Positions 33,973-42,524 of a stretch of 42,524 nt of DNA are shown here, in pieces. The DNA comes from Candidatus Thiodiazotropha sp. (ex Epidulcina cf. delphinae) (GTDB taxonomy: Bacteria > Pseudomonadota > Gammaproteobacteria > Chromatiales > Chromatiaceae). Location of the stretch: assembly GCA_025656505.1 (NCBI GenBank), contig JAHXHR010000014.1, forward strand, positions 1 to 42,524, written 5' to 3'. Position numbers and translations under genes: made by a program. Every line of letters begins with the position of its first letter. The stretch's first letter is position 1. The notes under the pieces were generated by a model. It had not been told where the DNA came from, searched no databases, and worked only from the letters and a program-made list of their open reading frames with translations.

Positions 33973-36573
33973 ATGAAAAATCGATACACAGAATCCGTAT
34001 TAAAAGTGTTGGACTGCACTAAGAGCAATAAGAAGTGGTATGACGAAAAAAAACTCTTTGCGGGTTATCATACGGTGTCCATTCAAGGCGAAACAATTAA
34101 AGGCCAGCGTGACCCGGAAAGGAGACTGGCAAAAGTCGATATTGATTTTACCGGTAAGCGCGTGTTGGATGTGGGTTGCTCCAACGGAGGTTTATTGCAT
34201 GCATTAACTGAAAAAATTATCTTTGGCGTTGGTGTAGATTTCAATGCTAAGTGCATCAATGCCGCTAATGCACTTAAGGCGGCTAACCAACTCAATAATA
34301 TTCATTTCTACACTTTTGACCTGGATAAGGAAGACTTATCCATGCTACACCACTTTGTGTTTGGCGAGCCGGTCGATATCTGCCTTTTCTTTAATCTGTC
34401 AATTTGGGTGAAACGCTGGAAGGAAGCCTTTACCCTATGCTCTGAATTGACAAAGACCATGCTATTTGAGGCGCATGGCAATGAGCAACAACAAGAAGAA
34501 CAATTAAGGTTCGTTAAATCGATTTATCAAGAGGTGCAACTTCTCTCAGAGCAATCGGACGACGACCCGACCTATGCCAAGCGTAAGATGTACCGTTGTG
34601 ACCATAAAATCGAAAGAAAGAAGCTTCAAAACACTCAAGGTAATACAGAATTTCTAAAAGTGTATAGCGAGGAAGCGGTCAAAGAAGCTTACGAGCAAGC
34701 ATTTCCTGGGCATGCGGTCAAAAGTATTCACTTTTTTCCTAATACCCATGAAAGCGTCGTTGCCGACATCAATGGCGACTATATTTTAAAGCTACCCCGA
34801 CCACATCGAGGTTTGGCCGGCTTAAACACCGAACAGGCAGTGACAGACTTTATGCGTGAACGGCTTCAGTTGTCCATTCCTGCATTAAGCGTGCATGCCG
34901 ACCCGATCCTTATGGGGCGTTACCAGAAATTACCGGGAGAAACCTTTGACAAAACCCGCTATGCCAACCTACCCGAGCAAGATAAAAATACCTTAGCCAA
35001 ACAACTGGCCGAATTTATTGCTGCTCTTCATGCCACCTCTCAACAAGAGATAAAACAAGCCGGACTGACACTATCGCCTTCTTGGGAATTGTCTACGGCG
35101 CTGATTGAAGAGCAGTTAGGCTCGGATAAGGAACCGGTTATACAAGCACTTGTGCCGGAAGTGATACGCAATCATAAAGCGCTCAATGTCCCGGAAACCA
35201 ACCAAGTGTTTGGTCACTTTGATATTCACGGCAGTAATGTGCTTGTTAACAAGGCATATAATCAAGTAACGGCGATCATTGATTTCGGTAATTGTAAGGT
35301 AGGCGACTTACACCAAGATCTTTCCGTAATGAACTTAAGCTCTCCCGATTTGGCCAAACGCATGGCTCGGTCATACGAGCAAATCGCAGAGCGCAAACTC
35401 AATCGTTTGCTGATTCAGCACTACACCACCATCTTTTACTTAAATCTCTTGGCGGGCTTAAAACGCAAAAAAGCCGACTCCCAGTTCACCTACTGGCTTG
35501 GTGAGCTGAGCAATTGGTATCAGCATCTATTACGGGACAGAGCGCAAGCAAAGCTCAATAAACGCAAGCCCGCGTCTTCGTTGCCTGCGGGTTGGAGAAA
35601 GTGGCTCGCCTCCAATACGATCAAGGGTATTCCTGCTGCTGGACTCCAAAAAGCCTTAAGAGAGCACGGCTTCTCCCCTATTGATATTGCGACTGAGATG
35701 TTGTTGGTGGAGGATCACCCCTATGTTCAGGCAGGCAAAGAGTTTTTTCATACCCTCAATAAGCGTGAGTGGCTATTAAACACCTGTAATACCCTGGCGT
35801 CACTCGATACACGTTATGCGACAGCAATCGAAAAGCGCAAAACGCCCGACTTTCAAACCTTTATTAATGACTATTACGGTAAACACCTGCCGGTTGTGTT
35901 GACAGGTGGCGTCGATCATTGGCCTGCGCTGAAAAAGTGGACGCCTGATTTTTTACTGGAACAATTCGGCGATAAAGAAATAGAAATTCAATTTAACCGT
36001 GAGCAAGACCCACTGTACGAGCGCAATTCAGGCAAGCATAAAAAGCGCATGCTCATGCGGGAATTTATCGCCCTAATTGAAAAAGGAGAAAGTAATAACC
36101 ACTATATGACCGCCAATAATACCAAGAACAGTTTTTCTAGCCTCGAACCCTTATTCGAGGATGTCGCCGACTTTGGTGAAGGCTATCGTCAAACAGACAC
36201 CATCCATTCAGGAAACTTTTTTTGGTTTGGCCCCAAAGGCACCTATACACCTATTCACCACGATTTAACCAATAATATGCTGATACAAATCTATGGGCGA
36301 AAAAAAGTCACACTGATACCGGCCAAGCAAGTGCCTTGGCTGTACAACGACAAGGGCGTTTACAGTGCGGCGGAATTCCCCAATTTTGATCCAAAGCGTC
36401 ATCCCATGATGAAAGACCTTACGCCCGTTGAAGTCATTATCCATCCGGGAGAATCCATTTTTATTCCCGTGGGTTGGTGGCATTGCGTTGAATCGCTCGA
36501 CGTATCTATCAGCAATGTCTTCACCAACTTTAATGCACCTAATCAGTTTTCAGTGAATTTTCCCAGAGGGTGA
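33973..36573 (+). CDS. Three-domain fusion: methyltransferase, APH-like kinase, JmjC/cupin_8 oxygenase
   Basis: The 866-residue protein fuses three catalytic-looking domains. Residues about 1-220 are a class I methyltransferase with 'GKRVLDVGCSNGGLLHAL' (64-78). Residues about 227-540 resemble aminoglycoside/hydroxylysine-type kinases: 'FGHFDIHGSNVLV' near 414 (catalytic Asp) and 'AIIDFGNCKVGD' near 437 (metal-binding Asp). Residues about 610-866 are a cupin_8/JmjC oxygenase with His762-x-Asp764 ('IHHDLTNNM') and distal His837 ('GWWHCVES'), a complete iron triad. All three active sites look intact. It follows the HlyD gene by 20 bp in the RTX secretion locus, so modification of the secreted protein is the simplest guess, but no reaction is demonstrated. 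Confidence 0.88.
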   Translation: MKNRYTESVLKVLDCTKSNKKWYDEKKLFAGYHTVSIQGETIKGQRDPERRLAKVDIDFTGKRVLDVGCSNGGLLHALTEKIIFGVGVDFNAKCINAANALKAANQLNNIHFYTFDLDKEDLSMLHHFVFGEPVDICLFFNLSIWVKRWKEAFTLCSELTKTMLFEAHGNEQQQEEQLRFVKSIYQEVQLLSEQSDDDPTYAKRKMYRCDHKIERKKLQNTQGNTEFLKVYSEEAVKEAYEQAFPGHAVKSIHFFPNTHESVVADINGDYILKLPRPHRGLAGLNTEQAVTDFMRERLQLSIPALSVHADPILMGRYQKLPGETFDKTRYANLPEQDKNTLAKQLAEFIAALHATSQQEIKQAGLTLSPSWELSTALIEEQLGSDKEPVIQALVPEVIRNHKALNVPETNQVFGHFDIHGSNVLVNKAYNQVTAIIDFGNCKVGDLHQDLSVMNLSSPDLAKRMARSYEQIAERKLNRLLIQHYTTIFYLNLLAGLKRKKADSQFTYWLGELSNWYQHLLRDRAQAKLNKRKPASSLPAGWRKWLASNTIKGIPAAGLQKALREHGFSPIDIATEMLLVEDHPYVQAGKEFFHTLNKREWLLNTCNTLASLDTRYATAIEKRKTPDFQTFINDYYGKHLPVVLTGGVDHWPALKKWTPDFLLEQFGDKEIEIQFNREQDPLYERNSGKHKKRMLMREFIALIEKGESNNHYMTANNTKNSFSSLEPLFEDVADFGEGYRQTDTIHSGNFFWFGPKGTYTPIHHDLTNNMLIQIYGRKKVTLIPAKQVPWLYNDKGVYSAAEFPNFDPKRHPMMKDLTPVEVIIHPGESIFIPVGWWHCVESLDVSISNVFTNFNAPNQFSVNFPRG

Positions 36574-36632
36574 AATAATGGCATGCCGGAATATTCAACA
36601 TATTAAATCTATAGCTCGAATCAAAAAGGGTA

Positions 36633-37517
36633 GTGTCCGTGTGTAAAGTTACCCGGCGTCATCTGCTGGTGTGTCTACTGGGCCTAATGCTCAGTAGCAC
36701 CGCTATTGCAGAGGTTGTGCGCTGCAAAGACAAATCAGGCCAGATCATTTTCACGGATAATCCACGGCTTTGTTCTAGTAAAGAACAGGAAACGATTGTA
36801 TTAAAGTCAGATAATCAATACACATCGATTGTTGATATTAAGACGAAGCGCAGAATAAAAACGAATTTTCGTGTGCCCAAAAGACTCTATAAAAAAGCAG
36901 ATAGCACCTGGGTGATCTATATCGAAAAAAATTTGCTCGCTAATGATCCGTCGCTGGGCCAACAAGCATTAAGTAAACTTGAGCTTAACCTCAACGATAT
37001 TTTCGATAAATTGCCGCCTGTAGCGGCGAGTCGTTTAAAAAGCCTCTCTTTTTACCTGATGTGGGGAAAGCAATCCACTAAAGAAAAACCGCTCAATGGT
37101 TTGTCTTATATTCGTAAAGGCGAAGCGAATAATTACCCTACACTTGATCCACGCTGGAGCCACTCCATCATTGTATACAGCGCAAAAAACCTTATGTACC
37201 TGGATGAGGTTTGGACGAAAAAAGCGCTAATGCATGAGATGGCTCACGCTTGGCATATTACTAACTGGCCAGATAAACACCCGCCCATTGTTGCGGCCTA
37301 TGAAAATGCAAAGCAGCAGGGTTTGTATCGTAGCATCAAAGACTATAAAGGAAGGTCAATCCCCAAAGCCTACGCATTAAAAAATCAATTGGAGTATTTT
37401 TCGGATCTTTCGGCTATCTATTTTGTAGGTGGTAATTATTATCCATTTAATCAAGAAGGTCTATCGAAGTATGACAATGTAGGGCTGCAACTGGTATCCA
37501 GTTTATGGGGATACTAG
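36633..37517 (+). CDS. Exported zinc metallopeptidase with DUF4124-like N-terminus
   Basis: The GTG start has AAAAAGGGTA upstream; the 294-residue product has a clear signal peptide ending near 'STAIA'. The next 30 residues, 'EVVRCKDKSGQIIFTDNPRLC', look like the DUF4124 motif. The catalytic region has 'HEMAH' at 201-205 in 'KALMHEMAHAWH', with 'EYFSD' about 50 residues later (Glu254), the layout of a gluzincin-type zinc site. It is probably secreted to the periplasm and could process the RTX protein or act as a partner. The family is not one I can name. Composition is AT-rich like the following genes. Confidence 0.75.
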   Translation: MSVCKVTRRHLLVCLLGLMLSSTAIAEVVRCKDKSGQIIFTDNPRLCSSKEQETIVLKSDNQYTSIVDIKTKRRIKTNFRVPKRLYKKADSTWVIYIEKNLLANDPSLGQQALSKLELNLNDIFDKLPPVAASRLKSLSFYLMWGKQSTKEKPLNGLSYIRKGEANNYPTLDPRWSHSIIVYSAKNLMYLDEVWTKKALMHEMAHAWHITNWPDKHPPIVAAYENAKQQGLYRSIKDYKGRSIPKAYALKNQLEYFSDLSAIYFVGGNYYPFNQEGLSKYDNVGLQLVSSLWGY

Positions 37518-37551
37518 CTCAACAAATTAAATATGGAGGGGGGGGAAGTAG

Positions 37552-37944
37552 GTGATTTCAAATTTTAGGGTTTATGTTTACTTGTTTTTTCTATTTTTTT
37601 TAGAGGGATGCGGAATGTCTGAAAATAAAAATCTTGAGTACTTTAAAAGTCAAATATCAAGGTTGTTAGGCGACAATCATTCGGTGGAAGTTGTTGCTTC
37701 TGATATGACTGATTTTTCTTGGAATAAGCTTTGTTTTGAGCGCAATGAATCTCTTACGCTAACATTTTCTTCTGGAAATTCAGAAGTCGTTTTTGAGTTA
37801 GATTATGAAGATTATTTTGTAGATGAAGCGTATGTAGAGGGTTCTTTGGACAGAAAATGTATTTCCAGCCAAGACCGCATTTTTATCAAGAAGAAATACC
37901 CAGGATATTCCGAAACAATAGAATTTTTATCTACTAATAAATAA
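37552..37944 (+). CDS. Small lipoprotein in the RTX locus
   Basis: A GTG start lies behind a GGAGGGGGGGG ribosome-binding region that contains a run of eight G. The 130-residue product has an N-terminal hydrophobic segment ending in 'FFLEGC' (Cys20), a lipobox. The mature part is acidic, AT-coded and unlike any family I know. It lies 10 bp upstream of the RTX gene start. One possibility is an immunity protein or a surface partner for the RTX protein; both are guesses from position. Confidence 0.65.
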   Translation: MISNFRVYVYLFFLFFLEGCGMSENKNLEYFKSQISRLLGDNHSVEVVASDMTDFSWNKLCFERNESLTLTFSSGNSEVVFELDYEDYFVDEAYVEGSLDRKCISSQDRIFIKKKYPGYSETIEFLSTNK

Positions 37945-37954
37945 GGACTTAAAC

Positions 37955-40900
37955 ATGTCACTCTTAAACGACCTACGAAATGGTATTGAGCAAGATGCTT
38001 ATCGTTTTTATGAGCAACATACAGGCACAACTTTAGCAAGAGATACCAATGGCAACATTATTCCTCAAGGCCATAACGATGCGTTAGACTCATTTAGGCA
38101 CGCTTATACTAGTGGGCGTGTAACTCAGCTTGCAGCAGATAATCAGTGGATAGCAGAGCATTTTGGAGATCAAAATGAAATTGGGCCAGGGCATCCAAAT
38201 GATCCCTATGAGCATAGAATGGATCTTTGGAACAATGAAGTAGGAAGAAGAATTGGTGATGACGTATTTACAAAAGAAGAGTTAGCAAGGCGTCTGGCAC
38301 AAGAATTAAATAATGGTGATTTGGTAACAGATTTAAGCGATCAACGATTGCAGGATTTGTATCCTGGTGATCCCAGGCTTCAGTTACCCCCAGGTGATCC
38401 TCAGCGTGAAATATTGACAGAAGATGATGTGGATACGATCAATGATGACATTGATCAACGGTTAGACAACCCTCCTACACCCGTACCGACGCCTGTTCCC
38501 CCTCCAGTACCCGCACCTGTGCCGGTACCACCCCCTGTACCAACGCCTGTGCCAGTACCTACACCAGTACCAGTTCCAACGCCTGTGCCAGTGCCAACGC
38601 CCGTACCGGTTCCAACACCTGTGCCAGTACCGACACCTGTACCGGTTCCAACACCTGTGCCAGTGCCAACGCCTGTGCCAGTACCTACACCAGTTCCAAC
38701 GCCTGTGCCAGTGCCAACGCCCGTACCGGTTCCAACACCTGTGCCAGTACCGACACCTGTACCGGTTCCAACACCTGTGCCAGTGCCAACGCCTGTGCCG
38801 GTTCCAACGCCTGTGCCGGTTCCAACGCCTGTGCCGGTTCCAACACCTGTGCCGGTTCCAACACCTGTGCCGGTTCCAACACCTGTGCCGGTTCCAACAC
38901 CTGTGCCAGTACCGCCGGTGCCAACTCCAACCCCAACACCAACTCCAGGTTCACCTATTATTGTTGATCTGGATGGCGATGGCGTTGAAACCGTAGGCTT
39001 AATGGCTGATATCCACTTTGATCATGGTGGTGACGGTTTCAGAGAATTGACGGGGTTTGCTGCTGCGGATGATGGCTTTCTAGCGCGCGATACTAATGGC
39101 GATGGCGTCATCAATTCGGGCGCCGAATTATTTGGTAACGAAACCTTATTAGCGGATGGTTCTTCTGCCAGCAATGGTTTTGAAGCCTTGGCCGAATTGG
39201 ATTCAAACGCCGATGGCGTTATTGATGCAAATGATGAGTTGTTTGGTGAATTGAGGATATTCCAAGACGCTGATCAGGATGGCGAAACCGATGAAGGCGA
39301 GCTGTTGTCCCTCACAGATGCGGGTATCGAGTCGTTATCTGTCGCCTATACCAATCAGGCGTTTGTCGATGACTTCGGTAATGAGCATCGTCAAGTGGGT
39401 AATTATATTAATAGTGCGGGTCAAACCATGACCATGACGGATGTCTGGTTTGCTCGGGATCTGACTGACACGGAATCCGATGCGATTGACGTATCCAATA
39501 CCATTGCTGGTCTGCCGGATGTCCAAGGCTTTGGTCAGACGCACACTCTTCACCAAGCTATGGCAAGGGATGAATCCGGTGAATTGCAGAATTTGGTCAC
39601 ACAATTCGTCAACGCTTCTTCACGCGACGAGCGCCAAGCTTTATTAGAACAAATTATTTTTTCATGGACTGGTCAGGAAGGTGATTACCAGCAATATTAT
39701 CAATCGCCCATTGATGCGCGGAGAATTGGTGCGTTGGAAGCCTTCTACGGCTTTGAAATACCGTTGCCACGAGGCAGCGGCCAACAGTATGCCAGAATCT
39801 ATGGTGAAATCTTTGATAACTGGTCTGACAAAGTCTTTTATCAATTATCTGCCCGTAGCTATTTACAACCCTTCTTCCAAGAAATTAGTTGGGACAAAAA
39901 TCCTGAAACGGGCGTATGGGAAGGCGACTTTACCCAGGTGGTCGATAACTTGTTCGACTACGCCGAAGCCAACCCGTCAGAAGCCCAAGATATCCTCCTT
40001 GACTTCGCTCAGGCCATTCATGGTGTAAATCCTTACAACACGATTAACGAGGATCGTTTGCGTGATATAGTGGATCAATTTATCCAAACGGCGGATCTGT
40101 CGGGCTATTCCGATGAAACCATTGGCGTTGTCGTTGCCGCTACCATGAATGCCTCTGCGGGTGCCGACACCATTCATGGCAATGCCAATAATAATATTTT
40201 ATTTGGCCTGGAAGGCAACGATACCCTGAATGGTCAAGCAGGTAATGATGTGCTCGATGGCGGGACGGGTGATGATGTACTTGACGGTGGCAGCGGTAAT
40301 GATGAATACCATTTTGGCACAGGTTATGGCCGAGACCGAATTCGCAACCGTGACACTGATGCCGGACGTTATGACATCATTCGCTTGTTGGACGGTATTA
40401 CCGCAGAGGGTATTACCCTATCCCGTCAAGGAGATGACCTCGTCATAGCAATCAATGGCACTGACGATGTACTGCGTGTTGAATCCCACTTTGATCAAGA
40501 AGGCGCTTCACAGCGCTACATTGATGCCATTGTTTTCGATGATGGCAGTATGTTAGATGTGGGGCCAAGTCAATTTGATCAAATTAATGTGGCTTCTCAA
40601 TCCATCACTGAAGGTGATGATGAATTGCATGGAACATCTGCCGCTGAAATTATTGATGGCTTGGGTGGTAATGATCAAATTTACGGAAAAGATGGCGGCG
40701 ATTGGTTAATTGGCCGTGAAGGGAATGACCAACTGTTTGGTGATGCAGGCGGTGATTTGCTAACTGGAGACGAAGGAGATGATCAGCTTTACGGTGGAGA
40801 AGGAGAAGACTATCTCACTGGAGGAACTGGCCACGATGAATTACATGCTGGGGCTGACGATGATTTCCTTAGAGGCGACCAAGGGGATGATGTACTTTCC

Positions 40901-42524
40901 GGCGGCCAGGGCGATGATTACTACCTATTTAATCTAGGTGATGGCCTGGATGTGATTGATAACCAAGGTAGCTCAGGAGATACCGATAACATTCTATTAG
41001 GCAATGGCATTCTTCCCGAGCAAGTCGTTATCCGCCGCTCAGGTAATGACTTAATGATCATTATCCAAGAAGGGATTGATGAAATCCGTGTAGAAAACTA
41101 CTACACCAATGAAGCCGGTCGTATCGACAACCTAGTTTTCGATGATCCTGCCAGCTCCGTTGCTTCTTGGGATGCGGCAACCTTGGAGAGCCTAGCCGAT
41201 CAAGCCACGGCAAACGATGACGAATTGCATGGCGATGATGAGGCCAACACCCTGGATGGTTTAGCGGGTGATGACTTGCTCGCGGGCCACGGCGGTAATG
41301 ACACCTTATTGGGTTCTGAAGGGAACGATACCCTGCAAGGTAACGATGGCAATGACACACTCTCCGGCGGTAACGGCAACGACACGCTTGAAGGTGACCG
41401 AGGAGATGACACGCTTACCGGTGGTTTAGGTGATGATGTACTCAGTGGAGGTGCAGGCGGTGATACTTACGTGATTGCCGCCGACGGCAGTCATGACATC
41501 ATTCAAGATTACGACAACAGTAACGTCGATCTTGATCGAATCGTTTTTGCTGAAGGTATTACGCAAGCGGATGTGAGCTATCGAAGAACGGCTACCGACT
41601 TGGTTGTTGATATCAATAAGGATGGTGTATTAAGCACTGTGACCATTGAAAATGGTTTTACCAACAGTCGAAATCTGGTTGACCAACTGGAGTTCGCTGA
41701 TGGAACGACCGTTAGTATAGAAACAGCACTTGCCGAAGCTGCCACCTGGACGGGAACGGACGAAGCAGAAACCATTTACGGTTATGAAGGCGCTGATACA
41801 CTTGATGGAGCAGGAGGCAATGATCGACTCTACGGAGCGGATGGCAACGACACGCTCTCCGGCGGAGACGGCAACGACCGTGTGTACGGCCGGAACGGCA
41901 ACGACACCGTGTCGGGCAATGCCGGAGACGATTACGTCTACGGTGATGCCGGTGATGACGTGCTCGACGGCGGCGGTGGCCGGGACCGCGTCTATGGCGG
42001 CGCCGGCAACGATACCCTGCGTGGCGGCGCCGGCAGTGGCGATAGTTTGTATGGCAATGCCGGCAACGACACCTACCTGTTTGGCAGCGGCGATGGCAAC
42101 ACCACCATCAGCAACTCGGATAATGGTGCGGATCGCAATGATGTGTTGCGCTTCTTAGCCGGGGTTGATCCGAGCGATGTGCGGGCCACGCGCTCCAGCA
42201 CAAGCTTGCTATTAACCATCCAAAGTACCGGTGAAGTGATCACGGTATCGAGCTTCTTTAGCGGCAGCCGCTATGAACTCAATACCGTGGAATTTGCCGA
42301 CGGCACCGTGTGGGACACCGATGCCATTAAAACCCTGGTCCTGGGCGCGACAGACGGCGCGGACAATATCACCGGCTACGCCAGTGACGACACCATTGAT
42401 GCGCTTGGCGGTAACGACTACCTCGACGGCGCCGATGGCAACGACACGCTCTCCGGCGGAGACGGCAACGACCGTGTGTACGGCCGGAACGGCAACGACA
42501 CCGTGTCGGGCAATGCCGGAGACG
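37955..42524 (+). CDS. Giant RTX protein, C-terminus beyond window
   Basis: The ATG at 37955 follows ATAAGGACTTAAAC. There is no signal peptide, as expected for type I secretion. The 1,523 visible residues contain a DUF6973-like domain (1-150: '[19 protein letters not shown]', '[16 protein letters not shown]'), a Pro-rich linker (about 173-331), and an FrpC-like calcium-binding domain starting '[13 protein letters not shown]' with EF-hand-like loops ('[16 protein letters not shown]', '[16 protein letters not shown]'). A helical region follows to about 730, then several RTX blocks of GGxGxDxLx type. Haemolysin-type calcium-binding related domains ('[27 protein letters not shown]') separate the blocks. 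It is probably the substrate of the adjacent exporter. Toxin versus adhesin is open. Confidence 0.92.
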   Translation, partial: MSLLNDLRNGIEQDAYRFYEQHTGTTLARDTNGNIIPQGHNDALDSFRHAYTSGRVTQLAADNQWIAEHFGDQNEIGPGHPNDPYEHRMDLWNNEVGRRIGDDVFTKEELARRLAQELNNGDLVTDLSDQRLQDLYPGDPRLQLPPGDPQREILTEDDVDTINDDIDQRLDNPPTPVPTPVPPPVPAPVPVPPPVPTPVPVPTPVPVPTPVPVPTPVPVPTPVPVPTPVPVPTPVPVPTPVPVPTPVPTPVPVPTPVPVPTPVPVPTPVPVPTPVPVPTPVPVPTPVPVPTPVPVPTPVPVPTPVPVPTPVPVPTPVPVPPVPTPTPTPTPGSPIIVDLDGDGVETVGLMADIHFDHGGDGFRELTGFAAADDGFLARDTNGDGVINSGAELFGNETLLADGSSASNGFEALAELDSNADGVIDANDELFGELRIFQDADQDGETDEGELLSLTDAGIESLSVAYTNQAFVDDFGNEHRQVGNYINSAGQTMTMTDVWFARDLTDTESDAIDVSNTIAGLPDVQGFGQTHTLHQAMARDESGELQNLVTQFVNASSRDERQALLEQIIFSWTGQEGDYQQYYQSPIDARRIGALEAFYGFEIPLPRGSGQQYARIYGEIFDNWSDKVFYQLSARSYLQPFFQEISWDKNPETGVWEGDFTQVVDNLFDYAEANPSEAQDILLDFAQAIHGVNPYNTINEDRLRDIVDQFIQTADLSGYSDETIGVVVAATMNASAGADTIHGNANNNILFGLEGNDTLNGQAGNDVLDGGTGDDVLDGGSGNDEYHFGTGYGRDRIRNRDTDAGRYDIIRLLDGITAEGITLSRQGDDLVIAINGTDDVLRVESHFDQEGASQRYIDAIVFDDGSMLDVGPSQFDQINVASQSITEGDDELHGTSAAEIIDGLGGNDQIYGKDGGDWLIGREGNDQLFGDAGGDLLTGDEGDDQLYGGEGEDYLTGGTGHDELHAGADDDFLRGDQGDDVLSGGQGDDYYLFNLGDGLDVIDNQGSSGDTDNILLGNGILPEQVVIRRSGNDLMIIIQEGIDEIRVENYYTNEAGRIDNLVFDDPASSVASWDAATLESLADQATANDDELHGDDEANTLDGLAGDDLLAGHGGNDTLLGSEGNDTLQGNDGNDTLSGGNGNDTLEGDRGDDTLTGGLGDDVLSGGAGGDTYVIAADGSHDIIQDYDNSNVDLDRIVFAEGITQADVSYRRTATDLVVDINKDGVLSTVTIENGFTNSRNLVDQLEFADGTTVSIETALAEAATWTGTDEAETIYGYEGADTLDGAGGNDRLYGADGNDTLSGGDGNDRVYGRNGNDTVSGNAGDDYVYGDAGDDVLDGGGGRDRVYGGAGNDTLRGGAGSGDSLYGNAGNDTYLFGSGDGNTTISNSDNGADRNDVLRFLAGVDPSDVRATRSSTSLLLTIQSTGEVITVSSFFSGSRYELNTVEFADGTVWDTDAIKTLVLGATDGADNITGYASDDTIDALGGNDYLDGADGNDTLSGGDGNDRVYGRNGNDTVSGNAGD
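38471..38947 (+). repeat. Coding tandem repeat for Val-Pro/Thr-Pro linker
   Basis: The stretch encodes repeated VPVPTP units of 18 bp (type GTGCCGGTTCCAACGCCT). A higher-order 120-bp period is visible: 38581-38679 is identical to 38701-38799. The reading frame is kept throughout. Such extended proline linkers act as rigid spacers, here between the N-terminal domain and the calcium-binding part. Repeat number is likely to vary between strains. Confidence 0.9.
41840..41930 (+). repeat. 91-bp perfect direct repeat in RTX gene, first copy
   Basis: These 91 bp recur exactly at 42434-42524, 594 bp (198 codons) downstream, where the window ends. They encode RTX nonapeptides around '[18 protein letters not shown]'. 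The match may continue beyond the window. Confidence 0.92.
42434..42524 (+). repeat. 91-bp perfect direct repeat in RTX gene, second copy
   Basis: Identical to 41840-41930 up to the last base of the window. The in-frame spacing of 198 codons covers one RTX block plus one calcium-binding-related domain, which suggests a long tandem module. Confidence 0.92.

Noticed and set aside
38471-38947. CRISPR-like regular repeats
   Set aside because: Units are 18 bp without unique spacers and code in frame for a proline linker.
38685-38954. Minus-strand frame encoding an Ala/Leu/Pro-rich repeat protein
   Set aside because: It is only the reverse of the VPVPTP coding repeat and has no start signals.

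Overview
The window reads as chromosomal DNA of a gammaproteobacterium. The order hemA-prfA-prmC, the hda/wrbA/arsC group, QueD, BolA, rhombosortase, a PilZ protein and a TatT-type TRAP transporter are all typical of that class. A sulfur-oxidising, Chromatiales-like host (Sedimenticola/Thiodiazotropha type) would fit, but this is a guess from gene content; no rRNA or other marker is present.

Layout. Positions 1-2000 carry a DUF1302/LolA-like outer-membrane pair on the minus strand. Positions 2333-7921 form a plus-strand housekeeping run: hemA, prfA, prmC, a small unknown protein, a MoeB/ThiF-like protein, rhombosortase and a lipoprotein. Positions 7922-9410 are an AT-richer island with a DUF2703 protein, a SigZ-like ECF sigma factor and a transposase remnant. 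Positions 9417-12638 hold an unknown coiled-coil protein, QueD, a small unknown protein and an EntD-type phosphopantetheinyl transferase. Positions 13188-18992 hold an EamA transporter and a TRAP system (TatT, DctP, cupin, DctQ, DctM). Positions 19273-26225 hold an AGCS symporter, glutaredoxin, BolA, Hda, WrbA, ArsC, YihY and a PilZ protein. Positions 26552-29948 hold two thioredoxin-fold proteins, a TolC-like protein, a periplasmic adaptor and acylphosphatase.

Two parts stand out. The first is a family of small non-autonomous inverted-repeat elements. Six copies or fragments lie between 5.5 and 16.2 kb, with ends close to CCTAAAAACCGCAGTTGA. Three copies have perfect 5-bp AT-rich target duplications. 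They sit at gene boundaries, and one supplies the last eight codons and the stop of eamA. The ends and target size resemble IS1380-type transposition (inference).

The second is a type I secretion locus from 30.2 kb to the window end, lower in GC than its surroundings. It encodes an HlyB-like ABC exporter, an HlyD-like fusion protein, an 866-residue fusion of methyltransferase, aminoglycoside-phosphotransferase-like kinase and JmjC/cupin_8 oxygenase, a secreted HExxH peptidase, a lipoprotein, and a giant RTX protein cut by the window edge. The RTX protein has an N-terminal DUF6973-like domain, a Val-Pro/Thr-Pro linker, an FrpC-like calcium-binding domain and several RTX blocks. My best candidate for an undescribed system is this locus, with the three-domain enzyme modifying the secreted protein. 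That function is inferred from gene order and domains only.
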